From the NCBI RefSeq assembly GCF_051652165.1, contig NZ_JBOFTR010000007.1, positions 62,001 through 126,000 on the forward strand: a stretch of 64,000 nucleotides of DNA. The letters are read 5' to 3'. The first letter of the stretch is position 1, and each line of letters starts with the position of its first letter. This document shows positions 1-7,559 of this stretch, one piece after another. The stretch is from Plesiomonas sp051652165. Lineage in GTDB: Bacteria > Pseudomonadota > Gammaproteobacteria > Enterobacterales > CAMTGL01. Under the pieces are notes generated by a model, which did no database searches, had not been told where the DNA came from, and was given only the letters and a program-made list of their open reading frames with translations. The translations under genes were made by a program, and so were the position numbers.

Positions 1-26
1 CAACCGAGTACAGTAATTTTCATCAT
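1..26 (-). CDS. panE: 2-dehydropantoate 2-reductase, N-terminal fragment
   Basis: Only the first codons are inside the window. They read MMKITVLG on the minus strand, ending in the start of a Rossmann-type glycine motif. E. coli PanE begins MKITVLG and lies divergently next to yajQ, exactly as here, so the call rests on eight residues plus synteny. PanE reduces ketopantoate in pantothenate synthesis. Two adjacent ATG codons (26 and 23) could each be the start; a purine-rich GGAAAA lies just upstream. Confidence 0.6.
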
Positions 27-93
27 GGTTTTCCGCCTTGCCTGCAGTTCTGCTATCATGCCAGTTGTTGTTGATTAAGTAGAGAGAGCCGTC

Positions 94-585
94 ATGCCTT
101 CTTTTGATATTGTCTCTGAAATTGATTCTCAGGAAGCCCGTAACGCAGTAAATAATGCGAATAAGGCACTGGAAAGCCGTTATGATTTTCGTAATGTCAC
201 AGCCAGCATTGAGTTGAACGAGAAAAACCAAACCATCAAAGTCTCAACTGAGTCTGATTTCCAAGTTCAGCAACTGATGGAAATTCTGCGCAGTGCACTG
301 GTAAAGCGTGATATTCAAAATGGCGCACTTGAAGAGCCCGAAGCCTGTGAGCACAGCGGTAAAACCTTCAGCAAAGAGGTGAAGCTCAAGCAGGGAATTG
401 AAACCGAGATGGCGAAGAAAATCGTCAAATTGATTAAAGATTCCAAGATCAAAGTGCAGGCGCAAATTCAAGGCGAGCAGGTGCGTGTAACCGGAAAAGC
501 CCGTGATGATCTGCAAGCGGTAATGGCACTGATCCGAGCATCTGAACTGGGGCAGCCGTTCCAGTTTAATAACTTCCGTGATTAA
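94..585 (+). CDS. yajQ: YajQ family nucleotide-binding protein
   Basis: This 163-residue protein has the family's usual length and begins MPSFDIVSEID, the signature of the YajQ/UPF0234 family. Family members are small cytoplasmic proteins with two similar alpha/beta domains; some bind cyclic di-GMP and others are reported to bind nucleotides or RNA. It is divergent from panE as in E. coli. A purine-rich AGAGAGAG stretch precedes the ATG, and a strong hairpin terminator follows about 110 bases after the stop. The exact ligand cannot be read from the sequence. Confidence 0.93.
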   Translation: MPSFDIVSEIDSQEARNAVNNANKALESRYDFRNVTASIELNEKNQTIKVSTESDFQVQQLMEILRSALVKRDIQNGALEEPEACEHSGKTFSKEVKLKQGIETEMAKKIVKLIKDSKIKVQAQIQGEQVRVTGKARDDLQAVMALIRASELGQPFQFNNFRD

Positions 586-693
586 TGGCTGATTGAATAT
601 AGAACAAATAACATCATGTCAGTGCAAGGGTGTAATACATATAAATAGCGTAAAAATATGCAGTGAACCTTTTAACGAGCATGGTGAGGTGAT

Positions 694-734
694 AAAAAAC
701 GCAGTCAATGAAATTCACTGGCTGCGTTTTTTTT
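694..734. terminator. Bidirectional rho-independent terminator between yajQ and the outer-membrane channel gene
   Basis: AACGCAGTCA at 698-707 pairs with TGGCTGCGTT at 719-728 (one G-T pair). It is followed by a run of T on the plus strand and preceded by a run of A, so it can stop transcripts from both convergent genes. Confidence 0.85.
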
Positions 735-783
735 ATTGTCTGGGTTTATTACGCTATTTTATGTTTATTTGTATCGCGTTTGA

Positions 784-1515
784 TCAGAAGAAAAATTTCA
801 CACTATAGATAATCGCGTCTTGATATGCCGGGCTGCCAAGCTTTTTATCTGCATAGCGATACTGTATACCTGTAGTAATGTGTGGTGTTGCATTCCACCA
901 TATCGCTAACGCACCGTTTAGCCCCTCTTTCCCACCATTACCATAACCGACATTACGCGCGAAATCGTATTCGTTCCAGTTAGTGATAAGAAACTTCTGA
1001 TCGGCAATAGAGAAATCATATCCGGCAACCCAGCCAAACATATAACCATTATCACCGTTAAAGAAGGTATTATTTGTATAGTTTGCAGCCAAAAATGGTT
1101 TTGCCCAAAAGTTACCGATGCTGAAATTATAGCCAACACCGTAAATAAAGTTTTGTTCATTAAAACCGTCAGAATGAGTACCGTAAAAGTGCCCATACAA
1201 GTTAAAACCACTATTCCCTAAATAGTAGCGTACAGTTCCTTTTGCTGAGACACGAAAACTGCGGCCATCTTCACGATCATAGCTGTGTGTTGGATTTTCT
1301 AGATCCAAAAAGCCGTATACCTCGCCCCAATTGTAACCTGCGCCACCCTCTAGTTCTAAATACGGGAAGTCTTTTTTACCGCTTTTATTGGTCGTACGGC
1401 TGCTCCAATCTAGGTAGTTAACGCTGACATCAGCAAAACTGTAAATAGGATCTGCGTTAGTAGAGACAGATGCCATAACAGTGAGAGCAGATAAACTAAC
1501 AAGACTTTTGCGCAT
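784..1515 (-). CDS. OmpK/Tsx-like nucleoside-specific outer-membrane channel
   Basis: This 243-residue protein has a typical signal peptide (residues 1 to about 21, beginning MRKSLVSLSAL) and then alternating aromatic/polar strands ending in phenylalanines (SVKFFF), the usual end of an outer-membrane beta-barrel. Overall pattern and length fit the Tsx/OmpK channel family, which takes up nucleosides and acts as a phage receptor in some hosts. The start at 1515 was chosen over an ATG-like codon six residues earlier because it gives a clean signal peptide and a GAGG eight bases upstream. A CRP-like site and a leader hairpin lie upstream. The substrate is inferred from the family only. Confidence 0.75.
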   Translation of the reverse strand: MRKSLVSLSALTVMASVSTNADPIYSFADVSVNYLDWSSRTTNKSGKKDFPYLELEGGAGYNWGEVYGFLDLENPTHSYDREDGRSFRVSAKGTVRYYLGNSGFNLYGHFYGTHSDGFNEQNFIYGVGYNFSIGNFWAKPFLAANYTNNTFFNGDNGYMFGWVAGYDFSIADQKFLITNWNEYDFARNVGYGNGGKEGLNGALAIWWNATPHITTGIQYRYADKKLGSPAYQDAIIYSVKFFF

Positions 1516-1586
1516 GAGAACCTCAGTAAACAACCCGTAGGTATAAAAACATGATTGCAGGTAGGCTGCAAAACGGGCACATAATA

Positions 1587-1616
1587 AAAGCCCTTCTCGT
1601 TAGAGGGAAGAGCTTT
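1587..1616 (-). other. Leader hairpin upstream of the OmpK/Tsx-like gene
   Basis: On the minus strand AAAGCTCTTC pairs over 10 positions (one G-T) with GAAGGGCTTT, with a 10-base loop, about 70 bases before the ATG. It is followed by TATTATG rather than a long T run. It could be an attenuator, an mRNA stabiliser or a small-RNA target. Function is unknown. Confidence 0.5.
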
Positions 1617-1668
1617 AGTGATTGAGTTCTCGATTTTTGTGATAGGTTGCGCAATCGATAACGCCATT

Positions 1669-1684
1669 TGTGATGCCTATCACC
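1669..1684. promoter_or_regulatory. CRP-like site upstream of the OmpK/Tsx-like gene
   Basis: TGTGA-N6-TCACC matches the CRP consensus TGTGA-N6-TCACA in 9 of 10 positions, 154 bases upstream of the start codon. A poorer TGTGA half-site lies at 1638. E. coli tsx is controlled by CRP and CytR, so this is plausible, but the promoter itself was not identified with confidence. Confidence 0.5.
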
Positions 1685-1734
1685 AGATTAGCGCCTATTT
1701 TCGTGCAAAACAGCTCTTATCGATCTTTGCGTCA

Positions 1735-3102
1735 TTATTTAGGCTGAAGGTTATCTGGTTGCTCATGATCTTGGGTTAAGGCTGAAAAGCGTTTGCCCAC
1801 ATAAAGTAATAGAATCAAACCAGGGATAACCATCAGTGATGTGCAGATAAAAAATAGTGACCAGTTACCGTGCAGGCGGTCAACCATTTCACCGCTAAAT
1901 GAAGAGAGCGTAGTGCGGCCTAAATTACCAAGTGATGAAAGTAGCGCATATTGCGTGGCCGAGAATGCACGCCCACTAAGCCAGCTAAGGAAAGAGACAA
2001 ACGCAACGGATGAGAAAGCACTGGTAAAGTTATCAACTAAAATAGTGGCTGCAAAGAGGTGTTCATTTGGCCCGACGGTTGCAATCCAAGCAAACATCAA
2101 ATTACTACCTGCCATTGCGATGCCACCAATGAGCAAGCCACGTACAATGCCAAATCGAACATTTAGCGCACTGCCCATCAGTGTAAACACCACCATAGCA
2201 AACCAGCCAATCAACTTTGAGTAGTGGGCTATTTGTTCGTTGCTAAAACCGATCTCTTTATAAAAGGTAATCGACATCCGGCCAAGAAATGCTTCACCAA
2301 TTTTAAACAAGAAAACAAAACTGATAATCGACAGGGCAATTGACGTACCATTACGGCGGAAAAACTCAGCAAACGGCTCAATAACAGTAACGGCAAGCCA
2401 AGTAATCATTCGGTTATTGTGCAGGTGTTTTGCATATTGCTGTTCAGCTTTAACCTGTAGGTGCTCACGCCCTGTTTCAGGCTCTGGGGCTAATAGAACG
2501 CCACTTAACCATACAAGGCTAATTACAGCCATACCTAGATACACATGTTGCCAGCCATAACGGTCAGCATAGCTAAATGCCAGATAACCTGGCAGTGAAT
2601 AACCGGTCCACCACCCGATCACTGCCATGGCTGACCCCTGTGGGAGTAATGCTTTATCATGGCAGAGCGTATCAATACGATATGCATCTATTGCGATATC
2701 TTGTGTTGAAGATGCCACAGCAATGGTCAAGGCCAGTATTGCTGTCCACAACAGGGAATTAGCTGGGTTTGTAAACGCAATACCAACAGTAGCGAGCAAA
2801 ATCAGCAATTGCATCAAGCAAATCCAACTGCGGCGCTGCCCAAGCCTAGCGTGTAAAAAGGGTAATTTTACGCGGTCAATCAGCGGTGCCCACATGAAAT
2901 GAATTGCATACACCACAAAAATTGAGCCAAAAAATCCAATTGTTGAGCGAGAAACTCCTGCATCTTGCAGCCATCCACTCATGCTTGAACCAATCAGAAC
3001 CCACGGAAAACCGCTGGAGCAGCCTAATAGAAAGATCCAGAGCAATCGGATATCCGCATAGCTTTTCAGCATACTGCGCAGTTTCGAGATAGATGATGAC
3101 AT
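1735..3102 (-). CDS. ampG: AmpG-type muropeptide permease (MFS transporter)
   Basis: This 455-residue polytopic membrane protein starts with MSSSISKLRSML and has about 12 hydrophobic segments. Motifs such as SGFPWVLIGSSMSGWL, the loop GQRRSWI, SSTQDIAIDAYRID and FSATQYALLSSLGNLGR match AmpG-family transporters. AmpG imports GlcNAc-anhydroMurNAc peptides for wall recycling and controls AmpC induction where ampR/ampC exist. The ATG at 3102 was preferred over one 12 codons upstream because it has AAAGAG about nine bases before it and removes a charged extension. The ampG-yajG-bolA neighbourhood is as in E. coli, with two extra genes between. Confidence 0.88.
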   Translation of the reverse strand: MSSSISKLRSMLKSYADIRLLWIFLLGCSSGFPWVLIGSSMSGWLQDAGVSRSTIGFFGSIFVVYAIHFMWAPLIDRVKLPFLHARLGQRRSWICLMQLLILLATVGIAFTNPANSLLWTAILALTIAVASSTQDIAIDAYRIDTLCHDKALLPQGSAMAVIGWWTGYSLPGYLAFSYADRYGWQHVYLGMAVISLVWLSGVLLAPEPETGREHLQVKAEQQYAKHLHNNRMITWLAVTVIEPFAEFFRRNGTSIALSIISFVFLFKIGEAFLGRMSITFYKEIGFSNEQIAHYSKLIGWFAMVVFTLMGSALNVRFGIVRGLLIGGIAMAGSNLMFAWIATVGPNEHLFAATILVDNFTSAFSSVAFVSFLSWLSGRAFSATQYALLSSLGNLGRTTLSSFSGEMVDRLHGNWSLFFICTSLMVIPGLILLLYVGKRFSALTQDHEQPDNLQPK

Positions 3103-3347
3103 ACAGGGGTCTCTTTTTAACGTCTTGTTGGTCAACACTGTGGGTATTTGACCTGCATCGTAAGCAACAAAATCAGTATTCGAAGCTCTGTTTAAGACTA
3201 TATAAACGGTGATTTATTTGAAAGGCTAGCATTATTCTGCCAGAGGAGGAAAGCTAAGGTGTTAAGAGTATAAAAATGTAAAACCGCACTTAACATTACG
3301 AGCAGCGTTTTGTGCTGATATATGAGTAATTCCGTATGTAAACGAGG

Positions 3348-3680
3348 CTAAGGACGAACACCTTTAATTGTCGAGGGAAGCGGCAATTGCTCATTAAGTG
3401 TATGAATACATGCTTGGATTCGTGTGCGTAAAAATCGATTACCACGAAGGGTTGATAATGGTGTTGTCTCTATCAGCGCCATGGCATACCAAAATGCATG
3501 TTCATTTGCAGTCAGTGGTTGTTGTGCTTTTGAAGCATAATCAGCCCACCAGTGATGTAAAATATCATCACAAAAAAGTTGAAGTTGTTCAGGATCAGCA
3601 TTGCCAAGCAAAATTAACTGTAACTGTTTGGCAAGGGCTTTACTGTATAACAGACTAAAAGTGTCAGCAGAGATTGGCAT
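3348..3680 (-). CDS. Hypothetical protein, 110 residues
   Basis: I do not recognise this protein. It starts MPISADTFSLLYSKALAKQL, has no signal peptide or membrane segment, and looks helical. It is rich in Leu, His and Trp (LHHWWADYA; ANEHAFWYAMALIE). It sits between ampG and ppiA on the same strand, about 110 bases after the ppiA stop, with a long hairpin between. The ATG at 3680 follows an in-frame GTG at 3686 and an in-frame stop. Codon use looks like its neighbours and no larger plausible ORF overlaps it, so it is probably a real gene. Function is unknown. Confidence 0.6.
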   Translation of the reverse strand: MPISADTFSLLYSKALAKQLQLILLGNADPEQLQLFCDDILHHWWADYASKAQQPLTANEHAFWYAMALIETTPLSTLRGNRFLRTRIQACIHTLNEQLPLPSTIKGVRP

Positions 3681-3713
3681 AATCACTCACTGAAAGAGGT
3701 AAAAAGAGTGCCA

Positions 3714-3746
3714 AAAGCATAAAGCAGTAAGAGAACTTTATGCTTT
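3714..3746 (-). terminator. Hairpin after ppiA, possible terminator
   Basis: AAAGCATAAAG (3714-3724) is perfectly complementary to CTTTATGCTTT (3736-3746), 11 base pairs with an 11-base loop. On the minus strand it lies between ppiA and the hypothetical gene and ends in TTTT only, so termination may be partial. Confidence 0.5.
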
Positions 3747-3788
3747 CGATTTCAACGTGCAGTAAAACTGATTTTTTTATTAAGTGAA

Positions 3789-4337
3789 TTAATGCGTTAC
3801 ACTCACTTTTTCAATGATAATCGGTGTTTCTGGGACATCAGCCATACCACCTTTGCGAGTGGTGCTGACAGCGGCAATTTTCTCAACAACATCCATACCT
3901 TTTACTACATCACCAAAAACAGCATAACCGGGGCGACCAGGAGCATTGTCTAGCATAGTATTGTTGCTTACATTGATAAAAAATTGACGCGTTGCCGAGT
4001 CAGGGTCAGAGGTTCTGGCCATTGCAATACTGCCATAACGGTTAGATAGCTGATTACTTGACTCATTTACCACCGGTTCATACGTTGGGCGAGGACGCAA
4101 ATCTGCATCCATTCCACCGCCTTGGATCATAAACCCAGCAATAACACGATGAAATTGTGTACCCGCATAGCTACCATCATCAACATAGCGTAAAAAATTG
4201 GCGACCGTTTTCGGGGCTGCCTTTTCATTCAAATTGATAACAATATCGCCTAAATTAGTGGTCATTGTGACAGTCGGGGCTGCCCATGCAGAGCTCGCAC
4301 AACAAATCAGCAGCAAAAGAAGTTTTTTCATTGTCAT
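3789..4337 (-). CDS. ppiA: Periplasmic peptidyl-prolyl cis-trans isomerase A (cyclophilin)
   Basis: This 182-residue cyclophilin has an N-terminal signal peptide of about 19 residues ending in AWA, which places it in the periplasm and distinguishes it from cytoplasmic PpiB. Family motifs are present: FHRVIAGFMIQGG (catalytic Arg and surrounding residues), SIAMARTSDPDSATRQFFIN, and PGYAVFGDVVKGMDVV. It catalyses proline cis-trans isomerisation in exported proteins. AGGA five bases before the first ATG supports the start at 4337; a second ATG two codons later is possible. It has its own upstream spacer from yajG. Confidence 0.92.
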   Translation of the reverse strand: MTMKKLLLLLICCASSAWAAPTVTMTTNLGDIVINLNEKAAPKTVANFLRYVDDGSYAGTQFHRVIAGFMIQGGGMDADLRPRPTYEPVVNESSNQLSNRYGSIAMARTSDPDSATRQFFINVSNNTMLDNAPGRPGYAVFGDVVKGMDVVEKIAAVSTTRKGGMADVPETPIIIEKVSVTH

Positions 4338-4422
4338 TATTATCCTGTATTAACTTGTATGCCCTATATCATGCGATAGAGGGCCTGATAATCAGTAAAA
4401 AGTGCGAGATAAACAGTATAAA

Positions 4423-5007
4423 TTACGCACTTTGCCGAATATAAGTATTAATACTATCATCTTGTGCCATATCTGAAATCACGGAAGTAAGTACTTCATT
4501 AATGGCTTTGCTAATATCGGTGTTTTTTGCACCTAATGGGCCTTGTACAGTATAGCTGGCACGAAATTCTTTAATCATTTCACCGTGACTGGTGCGAGTG
4601 ATAATTTTGACTTTAGCCTTGGTGGTGATGTTGTGGCGTAAATTACCCTCTTGCACATCGGCATATACTTCAACGGGGATAATTTGTAATGACGCTTTGC
4701 CGTTATCACCCAGCATATAGCCACGTTTTTGCATCTGCTTCTCTAGAGTCTCTTGCAGTAAAAAGCGAATATCACGCGAAGCATAGAGTGGTTCAGGTTT
4801 ACCTTCTGCGCGATGAACCATTGCTAGATAAGGCTGCGAACGCTGATCTGAGCTGCTAATTGAAACTGTTGCACCCATTAGCGTTGGGTCTTGTTGCGGT
4901 AACGCAATCGGTGGGTTAACTGCAATGGAGTTGTTTGGTTGGTTGATGCAGCCAGCAAGAGTTAACACTGCAATAAGAGGAATAAGTACTTTTGTTAGTG
5001 TGTTCAT
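4423..5007 (-). CDS. yajG: YajG family lipoprotein
   Basis: This 194-residue protein has a lipoprotein signal peptide with the lipobox LAGC (Cys20), so it is expected to be lipid-anchored in the envelope. The rest, with the LLQETLEKQMQKRGY segment and SLQIIPVEVYADV, matches YajG, which lies between ampG and bolA in E. coli as here. The start at 5007 (MNTLTKVLIP) was chosen because the 13 codons upstream would disrupt the signal peptide; AAGGAT lies about nine bases before it. The molecular role of YajG is not known. Confidence 0.88.
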   Translation of the reverse strand: MNTLTKVLIPLIAVLTLAGCINQPNNSIAVNPPIALPQQDPTLMGATVSISSSDQRSQPYLAMVHRAEGKPEPLYASRDIRFLLQETLEKQMQKRGYMLGDNGKASLQIIPVEVYADVQEGNLRHNITTKAKVKIITRTSHGEMIKEFRASYTVQGPLGAKNTDISKAINEVLTSVISDMAQDDSINTYIRQSA

Positions 5008-5243
5008 ACTGCGCAAATCCTTAGCGTAAAAATAACGTAAAATCAATTTTGTATCATAAACAACCGCTTCTATAGGGAAAAGAGCGTGGAGCGATTAATT
5101 TTATTTATAGAGGAAGAGGGGCACAGTTCTGCGTGCAAGGTCGCTATTTTTAGGGGCAATTGAATACACGATATTCAGCAAAAATGGGGTTTGTGATTCT
5201 GATTTACGTTTTTATCTACATCTGCCACTATTTCGTTCACTCT

Positions 5244-5269
5244 TTTTAAGTACCGAGAGTTTTAAGTAC
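5244..5269 (+). repeat. Direct repeat TTTTAAGTAC upstream of bolA
   Basis: The 10-base word TTTTAAGTAC occurs at 5244-5253 and again at 5260-5269, 16 bases apart, ending about 30 bases before the bolA start codon. Two copies on nearly the same helix face may bind a regulator or may be chance in AT-rich DNA. Confidence 0.4.
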
Positions 5270-5301
5270 AGAAAGTGTCACATTTTTAAAGGGATCTCAC
5301 C

Positions 5302-5631
5302 ATGATGTATGATCAAATCGTCGCGAAACTTAACGCTGCATTTGTGCCTGCGTATTTGCAAGTCACTAATGAGAGTCATCAACATAATGTCCCCATAGGC
5401 TCAGAGAGCCATTTTAAGGTTGTTATTGTCTGTGCAGCATTTGAGGGGCAGCGTTTACTTGCTCGGCATCGGGCAGTCAATACTGTCTTAGCTGATGAGC
5501 TTGCTCACTCTATTCATGCGCTGGCTTTGCACACTTATACAGTAGAAGAGTGGGCTGATATTGCTGACAATGTGCCTCAATCACCAGTATGCCATGGTGG
5601 TAGTGTCGCTGATCGTGCAGAAAAATCATAA
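5302..5631 (+). CDS. bolA: BolA family morphogene/iron-sulfur partner protein
   Basis: This 109-residue protein has the BolA fold signature: the SHFKVVIVCAAFEGQRLLARHR segment, with conserved SHF and RHR, and the LADEL..IHALALHTYTVEEW helix. BolA acts as a stress-linked regulator of shape genes in E. coli and binds monothiol glutaredoxins through iron-sulfur clusters. AAAGGGA eight bases before the ATG supports the start. It is divergent from yajG as in E. coli. The usual downstream neighbour tig is absent here; the nqr operon follows instead. Confidence 0.93.
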   Translation: MMYDQIVAKLNAAFVPAYLQVTNESHQHNVPIGSESHFKVVIVCAAFEGQRLLARHRAVNTVLADELAHSIHALALHTYTVEEWADIADNVPQSPVCHGGSVADRAEKS

Positions 5632-5669
5632 TATTCCCTGCCTCTTTTTCATGTCTCTCGTTCTTTTTT

Positions 5670-5697
5670 AGCGCCCAAAGAAAGTGCTGTGGGCGCT
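5670..5697 (+). terminator. Hairpin downstream of bolA
   Basis: AGCGCCCA (5670-5677) pairs perfectly with TGGGCGCT (5690-5697). The following bases are GTTAAAATC, without a T run, so it may be a weak terminator or an mRNA 3' end stabiliser. Confidence 0.45.
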
Positions 5698-6210
5698 GTT
5701 AAAATCAATATAACAATGTGTCTGTAATTTATTCTCTATAGAGATAGAGAGTATGACACTTGTTTCTTTTGTTAAATCCGTGTTTTATTTTATATATTGC
5801 CAGATATTTCATCTGTTATTTTTTGTGTGATAATAAATCTGGAGCTTTGATGTTTTCAGGTTGAGGTGTTGATCACATTATTGAATATTGGTCGCTCTAA
5901 ACTCCTATTTTTACCTCAATTTTGTGCCGTTTAAGGCAGAGTTAACCACTTTGAGAATGGCATCAAGGGAGGCAAAAATGCTAAAATGTATCCCTTGTAA
6001 TAGGTTTACATCTGTTACGGCTGTAGCGAAAGTTTTAAAGAGTTCAACAGCGGGAGCTGCGGTGAGCTAACTGTGAAATGGCTGGATGATTTTTGCGAAA
6101 TAGCTTAGATAAACCCCAATTCCCTACAGGCTCGGGTGAAGGACGTCAGGATGTCGTTTCTTACTCGGACAAATCTTTCTTTCCTTCCCGATAAAGTAGT
6201 GCTAGTGAAT
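5698..6210 (+). other. bolA-nqrA intergenic region
   Basis: This AT-rich stretch carries no recognised full-length gene. It holds a 30-codon ORF with a strong ribosome-binding site (listed separately). Before nqrA, TCGGG..AAGGA around 6130-6145 can pair with TCCTTCCCGA around 6183-6192, which could make a leader hairpin. A -35/-10-like pair (TTGTTA ... TATATT) lies near 5768-5800. I could not place the nqr promoter with confidence. Confidence 0.4.
5978..6070 (+). CDS. Candidate 30-residue CxxC mini-protein, possible gene remnant
   Basis: The ORF begins MLKCIPCNRFTSVTAVAK and ends GAAVS. It has a near-ideal ribosome-binding site (GGGAGG, five bases before ATG) and an N-terminal Cys-X2-Cys pair. 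Proteins starting with one CxxC followed by a Ser/Thr/Ala-rich helix often go on with a glycine-zipper membrane region; here a TAA ends it after 30 codons. It may be a true mini-protein, a leader peptide for nqr, or the front of a decayed gene. I know of no match. Confidence 0.35.
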   Translation: MLKCIPCNRFTSVTAVAKVLKSSTAGAAVS

Positions 6211-7554
6211 ATGATTACAATTACAAAGGGTCTGGATCTCCCTGTTGCGGGTGTACCGACGCAAGTAATCCACGATGGCCCAACCATCAACCAAGTTGCT
6301 ACGCTAGGCGAAGAGTACATTGGTATGCGCCCTACCATGCATGTGCATGAAGGGGATGTGGTAAAAAAAGGTCAGGTTCTGTTTGAAGACAAAAAGAACC
6401 TCGGCGTGAAATTTACTGCACCTGCCAGTGGAACCGTGGTTGCTATTAACCGCGGCGCAAAGCGTGTTCTTCAATCTGTTGTGATTGCTGTTGAAGGCAA
6501 TGAGCAGGTTACGTTTACTCAATACCCGATTGAGCAACTGAGCTCGCTGGATCGCCAGCAAGTAAAAGATAACTTGATCGCATCTGGCCTGTGGACTGCA
6601 CTGCGTACTCGCCCGTTCAGCAAAGCACCGGCAGTAGACAGTGAAGCTGTCGCCATTTTTGTTACAGCAATGGATACTAATCCATTGGCGGCCAACCCTG
6701 AAGTGGTGATCAACGAGCAAGCCGACGCTTTTGTGCACGGCCTGACTGTACTGACTTGCCTGACTGACGGCAAAGTGCACCTGTGCAAAGCACCAGGCGC
6801 AAAAATTCCGTTTACAACGGATGCTCAGGTTGTGATTACTGAATTTGCAGGCCCTCATCCAGCGGGTTTAGCCGGTACGCATATTCACTTCCTTGAGCCT
6901 GTTAGTTTGAATAAAACCGTATGGAGCATTGGCTATCAAGATGTGATCGCTATCGGGAAGTTGTTCACTACCGGTGAACTGTACACTGACCGTGTGATTG
7001 CTTTAGCTGGCCCGCAGGTGAAAAAACCGCGTTTGCTGCGTACCTGTATCGGTGCAAGTGTTGATCAGCTGATCAAGGGTGAGCTGAACGACGGTGATAA
7101 CCGTGTGATCTCCGGTTCTGTACTGAACGGAACGATTGCTGCAGGTCCACACGCCTTTTTAGGCCGTTTCCACAATCAGATCTCTGTATTGCTGGAAGGG
7201 CGCGAAAAAGAGTTCATGGGCTGGCTGGTACCGGGTATCAATAAATACTCCGCGACCCGCACAACATTGGCACATCTGTTCAAAAAGCATCTGTTTAAAT
7301 TCACCACAGCAACACAGGGCAGTGAACGCTCTATGGTGCCGATTGGTAGCTATGAGCGCATTATGCCGCTGGACATTCTACCAACGCTGTTGCTGCGTGA
7401 TCTGATCGTGGGTGATACCGATGGTGCTCAGACACTGGGTTGCTTAGAGCTGGATGAAGAAGATTTGGCGCTGTGTACCTTTGTGTGTCCTGGCAAGTAT
7501 GAATATGCCCCAATCTTGCGCGATGTACTGACCAAGATTGAGAAGGAAGGTTAA
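6211..7554 (+). CDS. nqrA: Na+-translocating NADH:quinone reductase subunit A
   Basis: This 447-residue protein begins MITITKGLDLPVAG, the family's N-terminus, and contains the HVHEGDVVKKGQVLFEDKK biotinyl-like motif seen in NqrA. It is the peripheral cytoplasmic subunit linked to quinone binding in the six-subunit pump, which oxidises NADH, reduces ubiquinone and exports Na+. The ATG at 6211 was chosen by alignment to the known N-terminus; the reading frame stays open 25 codons upstream but that stretch is unlike the family. It is first in the nqr operon, five bases before nqrB. Confidence 0.97.
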   Translation: MITITKGLDLPVAGVPTQVIHDGPTINQVATLGEEYIGMRPTMHVHEGDVVKKGQVLFEDKKNLGVKFTAPASGTVVAINRGAKRVLQSVVIAVEGNEQVTFTQYPIEQLSSLDRQQVKDNLIASGLWTALRTRPFSKAPAVDSEAVAIFVTAMDTNPLAANPEVVINEQADAFVHGLTVLTCLTDGKVHLCKAPGAKIPFTTDAQVVITEFAGPHPAGLAGTHIHFLEPVSLNKTVWSIGYQDVIAIGKLFTTGELYTDRVIALAGPQVKKPRLLRTCIGASVDQLIKGELNDGDNRVISGSVLNGTIAAGPHAFLGRFHNQISVLLEGREKEFMGWLVPGINKYSATRTTLAHLFKKHLFKFTTATQGSERSMVPIGSYERIMPLDILPTLLLRDLIVGDTDGAQTLGCLELDEEDLALCTFVCPGKYEYAPILRDVLTKIEKEG

Positions 7555-7559
7555 TCGAG

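Noticed and set aside
593..808. 71-codon ORF after yajQ
   Set aside because: It runs through a rho-independent terminator and lacks a ribosome-binding site.
6304..6858. 184-codon minus-strand ORF
   Set aside because: It is fully antisense to nqrA, a well-conserved gene, with no family features of its own.
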